Shown: in pieces, positions 47,706 through 57,629 of the stretch
Position numbering within the stretch: position 1 is the first letter of the stretch
Layout: the number at the start of each line of letters is the position of its first letter
DNA from: Mycobacterium sp. GA-1199
GTDB taxonomy: Bacteria > Actinomycetota > Actinomycetes > Mycobacteriales > Mycobacteriaceae
DNA length: 64,000 bases
Assembly: GCF_001500045.1 (NCBI RefSeq)
Contig: NZ_LQIX01000009.1
Coordinates: 50,737 to 114,736, forward strand
Direction of reading: 5' to 3'
The notes under the pieces: model-generated
Told to the model about the DNA's origin: nothing
The model's database searches: none
What the model saw: only the letters and a program-made list of their open reading frames with translations
Program-made: the position numbers and the translations under genes

Positions 47706-48485
47706 GTGACCGACTACGAAACGCTGACCTTCGAGCAGAGCGGCGCCATCGCCCGCATCACGCTGAATCGGCCGGATGCCGCAAACGGCATGAACGGCAC
47801 CATGACTCGTGAACTGGCCGCGGCGGCCAAGCGGTGCGACACCGATGCGACCAAAGTCGTGGTGCTCACCGGGTCCGGCCGGTTCTTCTGCGCCGGTGGT
47901 GATTTGAAGGACTTCGCGTCGGCGCCGGACCGCGGCGCGCACCTCAAGGGCGTCGCCGACGATCTGCACCGCGCGATCTCGACGTTCGCCCGGATGAACG
48001 CGGTGGTGATCACCGCGGTGAACGGCACCGCGGCCGGCGCCGGATTCTCACTCGCGGTCACCGGCGATCTGGTACTGGCCGCCGAATCGGCATCGTTCAC
48101 GATGGCCTACACCCGCGTCGGCCTGAGCCCCGACGGGAGCGCGTCCTACTACCTTCCGCGGCTTGTCGGGATCACCAAGACCAAGGAACTCATGCTCACC
48201 AACCGGAGCCTGACGGCGCAGGAGGCCTCGCAGTGGGGGCTGGTGACCGAGGTGGTCCCGGATGCCGAACTGCCCGACCGGGCCTCGAAGCTGGCCGATC
48301 AGATGGCGGCCACCTCGGCCGGTTCCAACGGTGGGGTCAAGCAATTGCTGCTTGGGACGTTCGGCAACGGCCTCGAGGAGCAGATGGAACTCGAGGGACG
48401 GCTGATCGCCGCGCGCGCGGTCTCCAGCGACGGCCGAGAAGGCGTCGACGCCTTCCTGGCCAAGCGCAAGCCCGACTTCGCCTAG
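47706..48485 (+). CDS. Enoyl-CoA hydratase/isomerase family protein
   Basis: The 259-residue crotonase has the oxyanion-hole loops [10 protein letters not shown] and [18 protein letters not shown]. The acidic residue in the [13 protein letters not shown] stretch is in the usual position for hydratases/isomerases. The exact reaction (hydratase, isomerase or other) cannot be told from sequence. GTG start. It lies 75 bp from the divergent CYTH-CHAD gene; its stop overlaps the panB stop by 4 bp. Confidence 0.9.
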   Translation: MTDYETLTFEQSGAIARITLNRPDAANGMNGTMTRELAAAAKRCDTDATKVVVLTGSGRFFCAGGDLKDFASAPDRGAHLKGVADDLHRAISTFARMNAVVITAVNGTAAGAGFSLAVTGDLVLAAESASFTMAYTRVGLSPDGSASYYLPRLVGITKTKELMLTNRSLTAQEASQWGLVTEVVPDAELPDRASKLADQMAATSAGSNGGVKQLLLGTFGNGLEEQMELEGRLIAARAVSSDGREGVDAFLAKRKPDFA

Positions 48486-49318
48486 AAGGAGTGCTCGTCG
48501 GCGGGGAACACCCCGCTGGCCACCTCATCGGCGTACTGCTCTGCGGCGCGGCGCAATTCGGCGCCGACGTCGCCGAAGCGCTTGACGAACTTGGCGGTCT
48601 TGCCGTTGGTCATGCCCGCCATGTCCTGCCACACCAGCACCTGTGCGTCGCAGTTCGGGCCCGCGCCGATGCCGATGGTGGGGATGGTCAGCTTGCCGGT
48701 GATCTGGGTGGCCAGTTCGGCGGGCACCATCTCCATGACGACCGAGAACGCGCCGGCTTCCTGCACGGCGATCGCGTCGTGGATGGTCTGCTCGGCGGCG
48801 TCACCGCGGCCCTGGACCCGGAAGCCGCCCAGACCGTTCACGCTCTGCGGCGTGAACCCGATATGGGCCATCACGGGGATCCCGGCAGCGCTGAGCATGG
48901 CGATCTGCTCGGTCACGCGCTCGCCGCCCTCGAGCTTGACCGCGTGGGCGCCGGTCTGCTTCAGGAAGCGGGTCGCCGTCGATAAAGCCTGCTGAGGGCC
49001 GCCTTCGTAGCTCCCGAACGGGAGGTCGGCCACCACCAGCGCGTGCGGCGCGCCGCGTACGACGCCACGGACCAGGGGGATCAGCTCGTCGATCGTCACG
49101 GGCACGGTGGTGTCGTAGCCATAGACGACGTTGGCGGCCGAATCGCCGACCAACAGCACCGGGATGCCTGCCTCGTCGAACACGCGGGCGGTGGAGTAGT
49201 CGTAGGCCGTGAGCATGGCCCACTTGTGGCCTTCGGCTTTCCATTTCTGCAGGTGCAGGGTGCGCGTTTTGGTCCGCGGAGCGGGCGAGGCAGCCCCGTA
49301 GACGGTCTGCTCAGACAT
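48482..49318 (-). CDS. panB: 3-methyl-2-oxobutanoate hydroxymethyltransferase PanB
   Basis: The 278-residue enzyme makes ketopantoate in coenzyme A synthesis. Family signatures include [28 protein letters not shown] (catalytic region), [16 protein letters not shown] and [17 protein letters not shown]. Length and order are normal. The start at 49318 (MSEQTVYGA) matches the mycobacterial N-terminus; upstream codons in frame were dropped. Confidence 0.96.
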   Translation of the reverse strand: MSEQTVYGAASPAPRTKTRTLHLQKWKAEGHKWAMLTAYDYSTARVFDEAGIPVLLVGDSAANVVYGYDTTVPVTIDELIPLVRGVVRGAPHALVVADLPFGSYEGGPQQALSTATRFLKQTGAHAVKLEGGERVTEQIAMLSAAGIPVMAHIGFTPQSVNGLGGFRVQGRGDAAEQTIHDAIAVQEAGAFSVVMEMVPAELATQITGKLTIPTIGIGAGPNCDAQVLVWQDMAGMTNGKTAKFVKRFGDVGAELRRAAEQYADEVASGVFPADEHSF

Positions 49319-49477
49319 CGTTGTCCCCCAATTGGGTGGGTCGGGTCGAATCCTCGAGGCCGAAATCGGTCCCCGGGTTCGCTGACGCCCCCAGTCTGCC
49401 ACCCTGTGCGCGAGATGTTAAAAGGCCTGTTGAGTGGATTTGCTCACACCCGCGCGCGCCGGGCATAGCATTCCGGC

Positions 49478-50869
49478 ATGCAACGGCTCAGCGGGCTCGA
49501 CGCCAGCTTCTTGTACCTCGAGACCGCGCAGCAGCCGCTGCATGTGTGTTCGATCCTCGAACTGGACACCTCGACGATGCCGGGCGGCTACACGTTCGAC
49601 CGGTTCCGGGACGAGTTGAACCAGCGCATCAAGGCAATGCCGGAGTTCCGCGAGAAATTGGCCGACAGCCGGTTCAACCTCGACCATCCGGTGTGGGTGG
49701 AGGACAAGGACTTCGACGTCGACCGCCATCTGCATCGCATCGGCCTGCCCGCGCCCGGCGGCCCTCGCGAGCTCGCCGAGATCTGCGGCCATATCGCGTC
49801 GCTGCCGCTGGACCGCAGCCGTCCGCTGTGGGAGAAGTGGGTCATCGAGAACATCGACCGAACCGATCCGCAGGACGGCGGGCGTCTCGTGGTGATGACG
49901 AAGGTTCACCACGCGGGCGTCGACGGCGTGACCGGGGCGAGCCTGATGTCGCAGCTGTGCAGCACCGAACCCGACGCGCTGCCGCCGGATCCCGTCGACG
50001 GTCCAGGCGACGCGAGCTCCCTGGAGATCGCGGTTTCCGGTGCGGTCAAGTTCGCCACCCGGCCACTGAAGCTGGCCAGCACGCTGCCCATGACGGTGTC
50101 TTCGGTGGTCGACACGGTCCGCCGTGCCCGCTCGGGCAACTCGATGGCGCCGCCGTTCGCCGCCCCCAGGACGGTGTTCAACATGAACGTCACCGGGCAC
50201 CGCAACATCGCGTTCGCGCAACTGGATCTCGAGGACATCAAGACCGTCAAGAACCACTTCGGGGTCAAAGTCAACGACGTGGTGATGGCGCTGGTCTCCG
50301 GTGTGCTGCGCAAGTACCTCGCCGACCGCGGCCAGCTGCCGGACAACTCCCTCGTCGCGATGGTGCCGGTCTCGGTGCACGACAGGTCCGATCGACCCGG
50401 CCGCAACCAGGTCTCGGGGATGTTCTCGCGACTGGAGACCCACATCGAGGATCCGGCGGCCCGGCTGAAATCCATTGCTGAGGCGAATTCGGTTGCCAAA
50501 CAACACAGTTCGGCGATCGGCGCGACCCTGCTGCAGGACTGGACGCAGTTCGCCGCCCCGGCGGTGTTCGGTGTCGCGATGCGCGTCTACGCGTCGAGCC
50601 GGCTGAGCGGCGCGCGCCCGGTGCACAACCTTGTCATCTCCAACGTCCCCGGGCCGCAGGTGCCGCTGTACTACCTGGGCTGCGAGGCCAAGGCGATGTA
50701 TCCGCTCGGTCCGATCTTCCACGGGTCGGGTCTCAACATCACCGTCATGTCGCTGACCGGGTCGCTGAACGTCGGCATCGTGTCCTGTCCGGAACTGCTG
50801 CCCGACCTGTGGGACATGGCCGACGACTTCACCGCGGCGCTCGACGAGTTGTTGGCCGCCACGCGATAG
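49478..50869 (+). CDS. Wax ester synthase/diacylglycerol acyltransferase (Tgs-type)
   Basis: The 463-residue WS/DGAT enzyme has the catalytic HHxxxD at residues 144-149 (VHHAGVDG), a PLWEKW motif, NDVVMALVSG, and the late NLVISNVPGPQ. It esterifies diacylglycerol or alcohols with acyl-CoA, giving storage lipids; several such genes exist in each mycobacterium. It is 159 bp from panB (divergent) and upstream of the exported hydrolase. Confidence 0.92.
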   Translation: MQRLSGLDASFLYLETAQQPLHVCSILELDTSTMPGGYTFDRFRDELNQRIKAMPEFREKLADSRFNLDHPVWVEDKDFDVDRHLHRIGLPAPGGPRELAEICGHIASLPLDRSRPLWEKWVIENIDRTDPQDGGRLVVMTKVHHAGVDGVTGASLMSQLCSTEPDALPPDPVDGPGDASSLEIAVSGAVKFATRPLKLASTLPMTVSSVVDTVRRARSGNSMAPPFAAPRTVFNMNVTGHRNIAFAQLDLEDIKTVKNHFGVKVNDVVMALVSGVLRKYLADRGQLPDNSLVAMVPVSVHDRSDRPGRNQVSGMFSRLETHIEDPAARLKSIAEANSVAKQHSSAIGATLLQDWTQFAAPAVFGVAMRVYASSRLSGARPVHNLVISNVPGPQVPLYYLGCEAKAMYPLGPIFHGSGLNITVMSLTGSLNVGIVSCPELLPDLWDMADDFTAALDELLAATR

Positions 50870-50914
50870 CGCCCTAGCCAGCGGCGATGAGGGTTCATGG
50901 CAGCATGTTGAGCC

Positions 50915-52432
50915 ATGAACGCCAAGATCGGGGTCATCGCGACCACTGTGCTGCTCGCGGCCACCGGATGCAGCCAACTGGTGGACGGCCGCGCCGTCGT
51001 CGCGGTGCCGCCGCCGGGCACCCCGATCGAATGGGTCAAATGCCAGTCGGACCAGTCCGACGAGTCGCGGATTCCCGCTGACGCCGAATGCGGCATGCTG
51101 TCGGTCCCGGTGGACTACGAGCAGCCTGACGGTGACGTGGCCCGGCTCGCGATGGTCCGGTTCAAGGCCACCGGCGACAAGATCGGCTCGCTGATCATCA
51201 ACCCCGGGGGTCCGGGGGAGTCCGGTGTGGAGGCCGCAGCGAGCCTCGTCAGCTCGCTACCCGAGTCGGTGCGGGAGCGCTTCGACCTCGTCGGCTTCGA
51301 TCCGCGTGGGGTCGCGAACTCCACGCCGGCGCTGTGGTGCAACTCCGACGCCGACAACGACCGACTGCGCGCCGAGCCCCAGGTCGACTACTCGCCGGAG
51401 GGCGTCGCCGACATCGAGAAGGAGACCAAGGACTTCGTCGCACGCTGCGAGGACAAGATGGGCAAGGAGTTCCTCGCCAATGTCGGGACCGTGAACGTGG
51501 CCAAGGATCTCGACGCGATGCGCCAGGCGCTCGGTGACGAGAAACTGACCTACCTCGGCTACTCCTACGGCACCCGGATCGGCGCCGCCTACGCCGAGAA
51601 CTACCCGGACAAGGTGCGCGCGATGGTCCTCGACGGGGCGGTCGATCCCAACGCCGATCCCACCGAGGCCAACGTCCGGCAGGCCGCGGCCTTCCAGACC
51701 GCGTTCAACGACTACGCCGCCGACTGTGCGAAGAACACCGCGTGCCCCCTGGGCACCGACCCGGCGAAGGCCAACGACGTCTACCACAGCCTGGTCGACC
51801 CATTGGTGGAAAAGCCGCTGCGGACGCGGGACCCCCGCGGCCTGAGCTACTCCGACGCGCTCGTGGGCACCATCCTGCCGCTGTACTCGCCCGACCTGTG
51901 GCGGCATCTGACGCAGGCGCTCAGCGAGATGGAGCGGGGCACCGGTGACACCATGCTCGCGCTGGCCGATCTGTACATGGGCCGCGACGCGCAGGGCCAC
52001 TACAACAACTCCACCGATGTGCGGGTGGCGGTCAACTGTGTGGACAAACCCGCGGTGACCGACCGCGCGAAGGTCGTCGAGGAGGACCGGCGGGTGCGCG
52101 AGGCGGCGCCGTTCATGAGCTACGGCGAGTTCACCGGGCACGCTCCTTTGGGCACGTGCGCGTTCTGGCCGGTCCCGCCGACGAGCGAACCGCACGAACT
52201 CGAGGTGGAGGGGCTGCCCCCGACGTTGGTGGTCTCGACGACCAACGATCCCGCCACGCCGTACCAGGCGGGTGTGGAGTTGGCCAAGCAGCTCGGTGGA
52301 ACGCTCGTGACGTTCCAGGGCACCCAGCACACCGTGGTGTTCCAGGGCAACAAGTGCGTCGACGACATCGCGGCCAACTACCTCGTCGACCTGGCGCTGC
52401 CGCCGGCCGACACCACCTGCTCCTCGGACTGA
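50915..52432 (+). CDS. Exported serine hydrolase/peptidase of the CaeA (Hip1) family
   Basis: The 505-residue lipoprotein has a signal sequence and lipobox LAATGC (Cys19). Its alpha/beta-hydrolase domain has nucleophile Ser217 in GYSYGT, an oxyanion region GGPGESG, Asp in TTNDPATPY and His in GTQHTVVF. In M. tuberculosis Rv2223c/Rv2224c lie at this place; Rv2224c is the CaeA/Hip1 cell-wall protease. Only one copy is seen here. It follows the WS/DGAT gene by 45 bp. Confidence 0.9.
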   Translation: MNAKIGVIATTVLLAATGCSQLVDGRAVVAVPPPGTPIEWVKCQSDQSDESRIPADAECGMLSVPVDYEQPDGDVARLAMVRFKATGDKIGSLIINPGGPGESGVEAAASLVSSLPESVRERFDLVGFDPRGVANSTPALWCNSDADNDRLRAEPQVDYSPEGVADIEKETKDFVARCEDKMGKEFLANVGTVNVAKDLDAMRQALGDEKLTYLGYSYGTRIGAAYAENYPDKVRAMVLDGAVDPNADPTEANVRQAAAFQTAFNDYAADCAKNTACPLGTDPAKANDVYHSLVDPLVEKPLRTRDPRGLSYSDALVGTILPLYSPDLWRHLTQALSEMERGTGDTMLALADLYMGRDAQGHYNNSTDVRVAVNCVDKPAVTDRAKVVEEDRRVREAAPFMSYGEFTGHAPLGTCAFWPVPPTSEPHELEVEGLPPTLVVSTTNDPATPYQAGVELAKQLGGTLVTFQGTQHTVVFQGNKCVDDIAANYLVDLALPPADTTCSSD

Positions 52433-52459
52433 TCAGGGCCGCGAACTGCGCTGGTGGCC

Positions 52460-53248
52460 TTACGGAATCTCCCAGTGACCCGGAGTCCCATCGAAGAACG
52501 GGTTCTCGAAACCCTGCACCGTGGGCAGTTTCCGCAGCTCATCCGACGGGATGCCGTAGAAGGGATTGCGAACCCCGTTGATGGTGGCCTCCGCCCTCAG
52601 CTGGACGGGGCCGATCTGTTCGCCCGGCAGTCCGAAGTAGTCGCCGACCCCCGGCACGCCCGGCCAGACGTCGGGCACAGCCCACTGCGGAATCTCCCAG
52701 TGGCCCGGTGCCTCGTCGAAGAACGGGTTCTCATAACCCTGGACCGTCCGCATCTTCTTGAGTTGTCCGGGCGGGATGTTGAAGAACGGGTTCGGTACTC
52801 CGTTGATGGTGGCCGCGTTCTTCAATTGCCCTGGTGGGATACGAGTGCCGGGCAACCCGAAGTAGGCGTCGATGTTGGGCAAGTTCGGCTCCAGATCCGG
52901 CAAATCGACGTCGACCGCGGGTGCCGGGACCGGCGGCAGGTCTGGCCGCGGCAGGGGCGGCACGTCGATCGGTGGCACGTTCACGTCGACGTCCGGGACG
53001 CGCGGCGCCTCGACTCGTGGAACGTCCACGTCGACTCGTGGCACCTCCACGTCGACCTTCGGGGCACGGGGTATTTCGACCCGCGGTACCTCGACGTTGG
53101 GAACCGGTGGCGGCGCCGGAATGGGCGGTATCGGCGGGGACGGGAACTTCGGGTCTGCGTGCACGACGCCCGCTCCCAAGCCGAGTGCTGTGAAGCCACC
53201 CAAGGCCCCGGCCAGGCCGACGGAAAACGCTGTTTTCTTGAGGTTCAT
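52460..53248 (-). CDS. Secreted Pro/Val-rich protein with a duplicated 65-residue domain
   Basis: The 262-residue product starts with a signal peptide (cleavage after GAGVVHA). Residues 32-125 are an unusual Pro/Val/Asp-rich repeat built of short units such as VPRVEIPR and VDVPRVEAPR. Two copies of a module follow: both begin YFGLPG, then ATINGV.NPF, then TVQGxENPFFD and end PGHWEIP. The modules lie at about residues 128-190 and 203-262. I do not recognise the family. An exported wall-linked protein with a repeat spacer is a reasonable guess. Confidence 0.75.
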   Translation of the reverse strand: MNLKKTAFSVGLAGALGGFTALGLGAGVVHADPKFPSPPIPPIPAPPPVPNVEVPRVEIPRAPKVDVEVPRVDVDVPRVEAPRVPDVDVNVPPIDVPPLPRPDLPPVPAPAVDVDLPDLEPNLPNIDAYFGLPGTRIPPGQLKNAATINGVPNPFFNIPPGQLKKMRTVQGYENPFFDEAPGHWEIPQWAVPDVWPGVPGVGDYFGLPGEQIGPVQLRAEATINGVRNPFYGIPSDELRKLPTVQGFENPFFDGTPGHWEIP

Positions 53249-53338
53249 GGTCGCTCCTCGCATCGGTTTCTGCGGCGCGACCCCCCGACAGAACGATCGG
53301 CTACCCGCGCGGTGCGCCGGCGAAACCTCGGTATGGCA

Positions 53339-53941
53339 TCAGGATCCGGCGGTGGCGATCTGGACGAGCAGAAGCTCCAGGCGCTTCCGCTCGGTCACCG
53401 GCTGACGGCCGGCCGCGGCGCTGAGCATGAGTCCGCTGATGAACATCACGGTGAGCAACGCCCGGTCGGCCACTGTGGACGGGTCGCCGTCAGCCGGCCG
53501 CGATCGCTCGGCCAGCTCCCGGTGGAGCTTCAGGTAGGTCTGCGAATTCGCGTGGAACACAGCCGAAATCGCGGGATCGCGACTGGCCTGTAGGAGTAGT
53601 TCGATTCGCGCGCGGGTGCGGGTGAGGCCGTCGCCGGTCAGCGACTTCATCACGACTGCGGCCAATCTCGTGACCGCGGCCTGTCGGGAGGTGCCGGCAT
53701 CGGCTTCGGTGACCGAGCGCAAATCGACCAGGTCGAGTTCGGCGACCCGCTCGGCGACCGCGCGGATCAGCGCGGTGCGCGTCCGGAAGTAGTACGAGGT
53801 GCTCCCCTCCGGCACACCCGCGGCACGGTCGACCCGCGGATGGCTCAGCCCCTTGGCGCCGTGCTCGGCGAGCAGCCCGATCGCGGCGTCGCAGAGTTCG
53901 CGACGCCGTCGCCGGCCGTCCGGTATTCGACGCGCTTCCAT
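53339..53941 (-). CDS. TetR-family transcriptional regulator
   Basis: The 200-residue protein has an N-terminal TetR HTH (LLAEHGAKGLSHPRVDRAAGVPEGSTSYYFRTR) and a C-terminal helical ligand domain. Similar proteins repress lipid or xenobiotic genes. It lies 22 bp upstream of the TesB thioesterase gene end on the same strand, so it may be cotranscribed with it and the VOC gene, or regulate that block. Confidence 0.88.
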   Translation of the reverse strand: MEARRIPDGRRRRRELCDAAIGLLAEHGAKGLSHPRVDRAAGVPEGSTSYYFRTRTALIRAVAERVAELDLVDLRSVTEADAGTSRQAAVTRLAAVVMKSLTGDGLTRTRARIELLLQASRDPAISAVFHANSQTYLKLHRELAERSRPADGDPSTVADRALLTVMFISGLMLSAAAGRQPVTERKRLELLLVQIATAGS

Positions 53942-53963
53942 GTCAGTCGGGGATGCCGCTCAC

Positions 53964-54896
53964 CTACTCCGCGATTGGGCGGATCAGCACTTCTTGCGAT
54001 GTACTGGCCACGGTGCGGCCCGCCGCGTCACGGATGGTTCCGCGGATCAGCGCCCGGTGTCCGGTCACGGCCACCGTGTCCTGGGTGTACAGATGCCACT
54101 CGTCGAAGCGCACGGGCCGGTGCAGCCACAGCGCGTGATCGAGGCTGACCGCCGCGATCGATGCGTAGTCGGCGCGATCCGGATGATTGCGCAACGCCAT
54201 GTCCAAGAGCAGGTAGTCGCTCGCGTACGCCAGCATCGCGGTGTGCAGCGCGGGTTCGTCACCGACGGAGCGGGGCAATCGCATCCAGTGTGACCGCGGC
54301 TCGGGCGTCTGCCTGCCACCCAGGAAGTTCGTCGGCTCCGCGATGCGCATCTCCACTGCCGGCGGGACGTCGATCCAGTTCTGCGCGCTCTGTCTCAGCT
54401 GCGCGGGGACCTGGTGCACCCAGTGCTGCAGCAGCGGCATCTCCTCGGGTGCCGCGGTGTGGGGGGCTCGGCGTTCGAGTTCGGGTTCGGCGGCATTGGT
54501 GTGAAACGACGCAAGGGCGGTGAGCAGGGTGCGGTCGCCCTGCGCGACGGTGACCCGACGGGTCGCCATCGATCGTCCGTCGCGCACGGCCTCGACGGCG
54601 ATGTCGACCGGTGTGTCCGAAGCGCCGGTCTGGACGAAGTAGGCGTGCAGGGAATGCGGCGCGTGCTCCTCGACGGTGTGCGACGCGGCGTAGAGCGCCT
54701 GTGCGAGCAGCTGGCCGCCGAAGATCCGGCCGAAGCGATCCCGTTCGTTGGTCGCCTGAAACTGGTTGTCGCCCAACGGTGTCAAGTCCAGTGCCCGCTC
54801 GAGCGTGTCGAGGGATTGAAGCACCGCCTTCTCCAGCGCCGTTCCGCGCAACGGGCCGGACAGGTCGGTCAGCGGGTCGATCTCATCGGCCGACAT
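53964..54896 (-). CDS. Acyl-CoA thioesterase II (TesB family)
   Basis: The 310-residue double hot-dog thioesterase has DRFGRIFGGQLLAQAL in the first domain and YASDYLLLDMALRNHP and SLDHALWLHRPVRFDEW in the second. It should hydrolyse acyl-CoAs to free acids. The start was set at ATG 54896 (MSADEIDP); ATG 54929 is an alternative with 11 more residues. The same strand holds the VOC gene 38 bp upstream and TetR downstream. Confidence 0.9.
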   Translation of the reverse strand: MSADEIDPLTDLSGPLRGTALEKAVLQSLDTLERALDLTPLGDNQFQATNERDRFGRIFGGQLLAQALYAASHTVEEHAPHSLHAYFVQTGASDTPVDIAVEAVRDGRSMATRRVTVAQGDRTLLTALASFHTNAAEPELERRAPHTAAPEEMPLLQHWVHQVPAQLRQSAQNWIDVPPAVEMRIAEPTNFLGGRQTPEPRSHWMRLPRSVGDEPALHTAMLAYASDYLLLDMALRNHPDRADYASIAAVSLDHALWLHRPVRFDEWHLYTQDTVAVTGHRALIRGTIRDAAGRTVASTSQEVLIRPIAE

Positions 54897-54934
54897 CACG
54901 GGTGGATCCTGCCAGATCCTTGCCACCATTGTCT

Positions 54935-55543
54935 CTAAGACTTTAGAGTCCGGGTGTGGCCTGTGGAATCCTCCGGCAGCCGGTAGCCGTCGCGGGTCAT
55001 GATGCGAACCGGATCGCTGCCGTCCCATGCCGAGCAGGTTTCGGAGATGCGGCGCACCTGGTCGAGAAAGGCGGGCGGGGCATCGACGATCTCGGTGTAG
55101 AACCCGAAATCGGCCACGGTGTCGATGTAGGCGACGCGGAAACCTCCGCCCGTGCTCTGAGCGGCAACCGGATACCCCAGCGCCGCAAAGTGGGCCGTTT
55201 TGGCATCGTAATCCTTTGTCACCGTCGCGATTTGGTGAAACGAGCTCGTCCCGTTGCGGCTCCAGTCGGAGTAGATGCTCGGCGTCTGGCAGTGCTGCTG
55301 AATCAGCTCGATTTGGACCGGACCCGCCTGGGCCACCGCGACCTGGATCCGGACCGTGCGGATTTTGCCCCCGTAGTCGGTCTCCTGATCGACGACGGGC
55401 AATACGTGGAACGGTCCCACCCCGAACGCACGCGCCCAACCGGCGGCGGCCCCGAGAACGTCGTCGACGACGTGCCCGAGTTGAAAGAACCGAAAATCCC
55501 CCTCGGGCCATGGCTGTTCGAACAGATCCATGCGCACGATCAT
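54935..55543 (-). CDS. VOC-family protein upstream of tesB
   Basis: The 202-residue protein has the two-module VOC layout: RFFQLGHVVDDVLGAAAGWARAFGVGPFHV at the start and FHQIATVTKDYDAKTAHFAALGYP in the middle. Substrate unknown. It may form an operon with tesB. Its stop codon lies in the 16-bp inverted repeat CTCTAA-GACT-TTAGAG (54933-54948). The start MIVRMDLFEQP is divergent from the epimerase gene with a 14-bp gap, so the two promoters must overlap. Confidence 0.75.
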   Translation of the reverse strand: MIVRMDLFEQPWPEGDFRFFQLGHVVDDVLGAAAGWARAFGVGPFHVLPVVDQETDYGGKIRTVRIQVAVAQAGPVQIELIQQHCQTPSIYSDWSRNGTSSFHQIATVTKDYDAKTAHFAALGYPVAAQSTGGGFRVAYIDTVADFGFYTEIVDAPPAFLDQVRRISETCSAWDGSDPVRIMTRDGYRLPEDSTGHTRTLKS

Positions 55544-55557
55544 GGCATGGCCGCGCA

Positions 55558-56472
55558 ATGCTGAGCGGGGAACGCGTTCTCATCACCGGGCCGGCCGGCC
55601 GCATCGCCTACGGTGTCGCGAAGTCGCTCGCCAAAGACAACGAAGTGTGGGGTATCGCCAGGTTCTCCGACCCCGCCGCGCGCGAGGAGGTCGAGGCCCT
55701 GGGCCTGACCACCCGCAGCATCGATCTCGGTGTCGGTGACTTCGGCGATCTGCCAACCAATTTCACGTACCTCCTGCACATCGCCGCTGACTTCGGTGAA
55801 GACTACGAGCAGGGGTTGCGCGTCAACGCCGAAGGCACCGGACTGCTGCTGTCACACTGCCGTGCGGTGAAGGCCGCGCTGGTGATGTCGACGGTCACTG
55901 TCTACAAACCCCACCCCGACCCCTGGCATCCGTTCCGTGAGGACGATCCGATCGGCGACGCCGGATTACCCAGCCCGCAACCGTATTCGATCGTCAAGAT
56001 CGCCGAGGAGGCCGTCGCCCGGTACTGCGCCCGCGAGTTCGGCATACCCACGGTCATCGCCCGGATGGGCAGCGCATACGGCGAGCGGGGCGGTCTGCCG
56101 CTGTGGCACCTGCAAGCGATCGCGGAGGGCCGGCCCGTCGTCGTCCGCTGGGACCCGTTGCCCTACAGCCCGGTCCACTACGACGACATCAACGCCCAGA
56201 TTCCGGCGCTGCTGGACGCGGCGAGCGTCCCCGCCACCATCGTCAACTTCGCGGGCGACACCCCCGTGAGCGTCCAGCAGTGGTGCGCGTACTTCGGTGA
56301 ACTTCTAGGCGTGTCCCCCCAGGTGGACGTGCAGCCCGTCCCCGGTGCCTCGGTCGGCTCGGTCGGTGACCACACCAAGCGAAGGAGGATCACCGGGCCC
56401 TGCACGGTGGATTGGCGGGAGGGCTTCCGCACCATGGCCGCTCACCACTATCCCGACCGCGTCGAGGCCTGA
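55558..56472 (+). CDS. NAD-dependent epimerase/dehydratase (extended SDR)
   Basis: The 304-residue SDR has the Rossmann motif LITGPAGRIAYGVA (a TGxxGxxG variant), an active YSIVKIAEEA (YxxxK) and STVTVYKP for the catalytic Ser/Thr. It acts on a sugar-nucleotide or other polyol substrate that I cannot identify. Start ATG at 55558 was preferred; the open frame reaches much further upstream but that part is not coding-like. It is followed after 5 bp by the sulfotransferase gene. Confidence 0.88.
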   Translation: MLSGERVLITGPAGRIAYGVAKSLAKDNEVWGIARFSDPAAREEVEALGLTTRSIDLGVGDFGDLPTNFTYLLHIAADFGEDYEQGLRVNAEGTGLLLSHCRAVKAALVMSTVTVYKPHPDPWHPFREDDPIGDAGLPSPQPYSIVKIAEEAVARYCAREFGIPTVIARMGSAYGERGGLPLWHLQAIAEGRPVVVRWDPLPYSPVHYDDINAQIPALLDAASVPATIVNFAGDTPVSVQQWCAYFGELLGVSPQVDVQPVPGASVGSVGDHTKRRRITGPCTVDWREGFRTMAAHHYPDRVEA

Positions 56473-56477
56473 CGCGC

Positions 56478-57617
56478 ATGCGCTATCCCGCCCTGCAACA
56501 GTTGCTCGACGAAGCGGTCGCCGAATGCGGGCACTCCGACTTCGGGCCCGGAGACTTCCGCGAAGGACTGGCCGTCCTGCTCGACAGCCTGGAACGCGAC
56601 GGCGACCTGGACCCGGGCACAGACGCCGCGGTCATCGGCGATCTGCGGCGCAGGCTGGTCAATCGCCTCGAGGTCGAGGCCTACTACCGGGCGCACCCCG
56701 AGGTCGAGGACGTCGTCATCGACGGTCCCGTCGACATCAACGGGCTGCCGCGTACCGGAACCACCGCGCTGGCCGACATGCTCTCGCTCGATCCGCAGTT
56801 CCGGTGTCTGCGGGGCTGGGAGCAATATCAGCCCGTGCCGCCGCCGGTCGCCGGCGGCGAGGCCGACGACCCGCGCAGGCAGGCATTTCTGCGGATGCAC
56901 GAGGAGCGTCCCGCCGCGCAGGCCGTCATGCACATCTTCGAAGTCGACGCCACCATGGAGGACACCGAAATCCTCGGAATGGCGTTCCACGGCCAGCAGA
57001 TGACCCTGCCGGTGGCGGGCTACCGATCGTGGTGGCGGCGCGCCGATCTGACCGAGACCTACGCCTACCACCGCAGGGTCGTGAAGCTGCTCGGGTCGAC
57101 GTGCCCACCGGAGCTGTGGTTGTTCAAGGCGCCTCACCACAAGTTTCACCTGGAGGCGCTCGCCAAGGCCTACCCGGACATGCGGTTTGTGATGACACAC
57201 CGCGACCCCGCCAAGGTCGTGCCCTCCTACACCAGCCTGGTGTCGACGATCTTCCCGCCCGCCGCGGGGGACCGGGATCTGTGCGCCCTCGGCCGCGAAG
57301 TGAGCGATCACCTGCGTGAGGGCATGGAGAACGCGATCGCCGAACGCGCACGCATCGGGGAGGACCGTTTTCTCGACGTCCATCACCGCGAGTTGGTCGT
57401 CGATCCGAGGGGCACCGTCCGCCGCGTCTACGACTGGCTGGGCCTGGAGCTCAAACCCGCTGTGGCGGAGGCGATTTTCGACTGGCAGGACGCCAACGCC
57501 GTCGGCGCCAAGGGGACACACCAATACACCGCGGAACAGTTCGGTCTCTCGGTCGACCAGATCCGATCCGACTACGACTTCTACATCCGGCACTTCGATG
57601 TGGCCGTGGAGGCCTGA
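56478..57617 (+). CDS. Sulfotransferase family protein
   Basis: The 379-residue protein has the 5'-phosphosulfate-binding loop INGLPRTGTTAL near residues 86-97 and a 3'-phosphate region RFVMTHRDPAKVVPSYTSL. This is the PAPS-dependent sulfotransferase fold found in several mycobacterial Stf-like proteins. The acceptor is unknown; a lipid, sterol or sugar hydroxyl is possible. It lies between the epimerase and an unknown protein, with a short gap on each side, so the three probably work together. Confidence 0.85.
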   Translation: MRYPALQQLLDEAVAECGHSDFGPGDFREGLAVLLDSLERDGDLDPGTDAAVIGDLRRRLVNRLEVEAYYRAHPEVEDVVIDGPVDINGLPRTGTTALADMLSLDPQFRCLRGWEQYQPVPPPVAGGEADDPRRQAFLRMHEERPAAQAVMHIFEVDATMEDTEILGMAFHGQQMTLPVAGYRSWWRRADLTETYAYHRRVVKLLGSTCPPELWLFKAPHHKFHLEALAKAYPDMRFVMTHRDPAKVVPSYTSLVSTIFPPAAGDRDLCALGREVSDHLREGMENAIAERARIGEDRFLDVHHRELVVDPRGTVRRVYDWLGLELKPAVAEAIFDWQDANAVGAKGTHQYTAEQFGLSVDQIRSDYDFYIRHFDVAVEA

Positions 57618-57629
57618 GGAGGCTCACCT

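Noticed and set aside
54933..54948. CTCTAA-GACT-TTAGAG inverted repeat upstream of tesB as a TetR operator
   Set aside because: It overlaps the stop of the VOC gene on the same strand; a 6-bp-arm match is too weak without a second copy. Kept only as a note.
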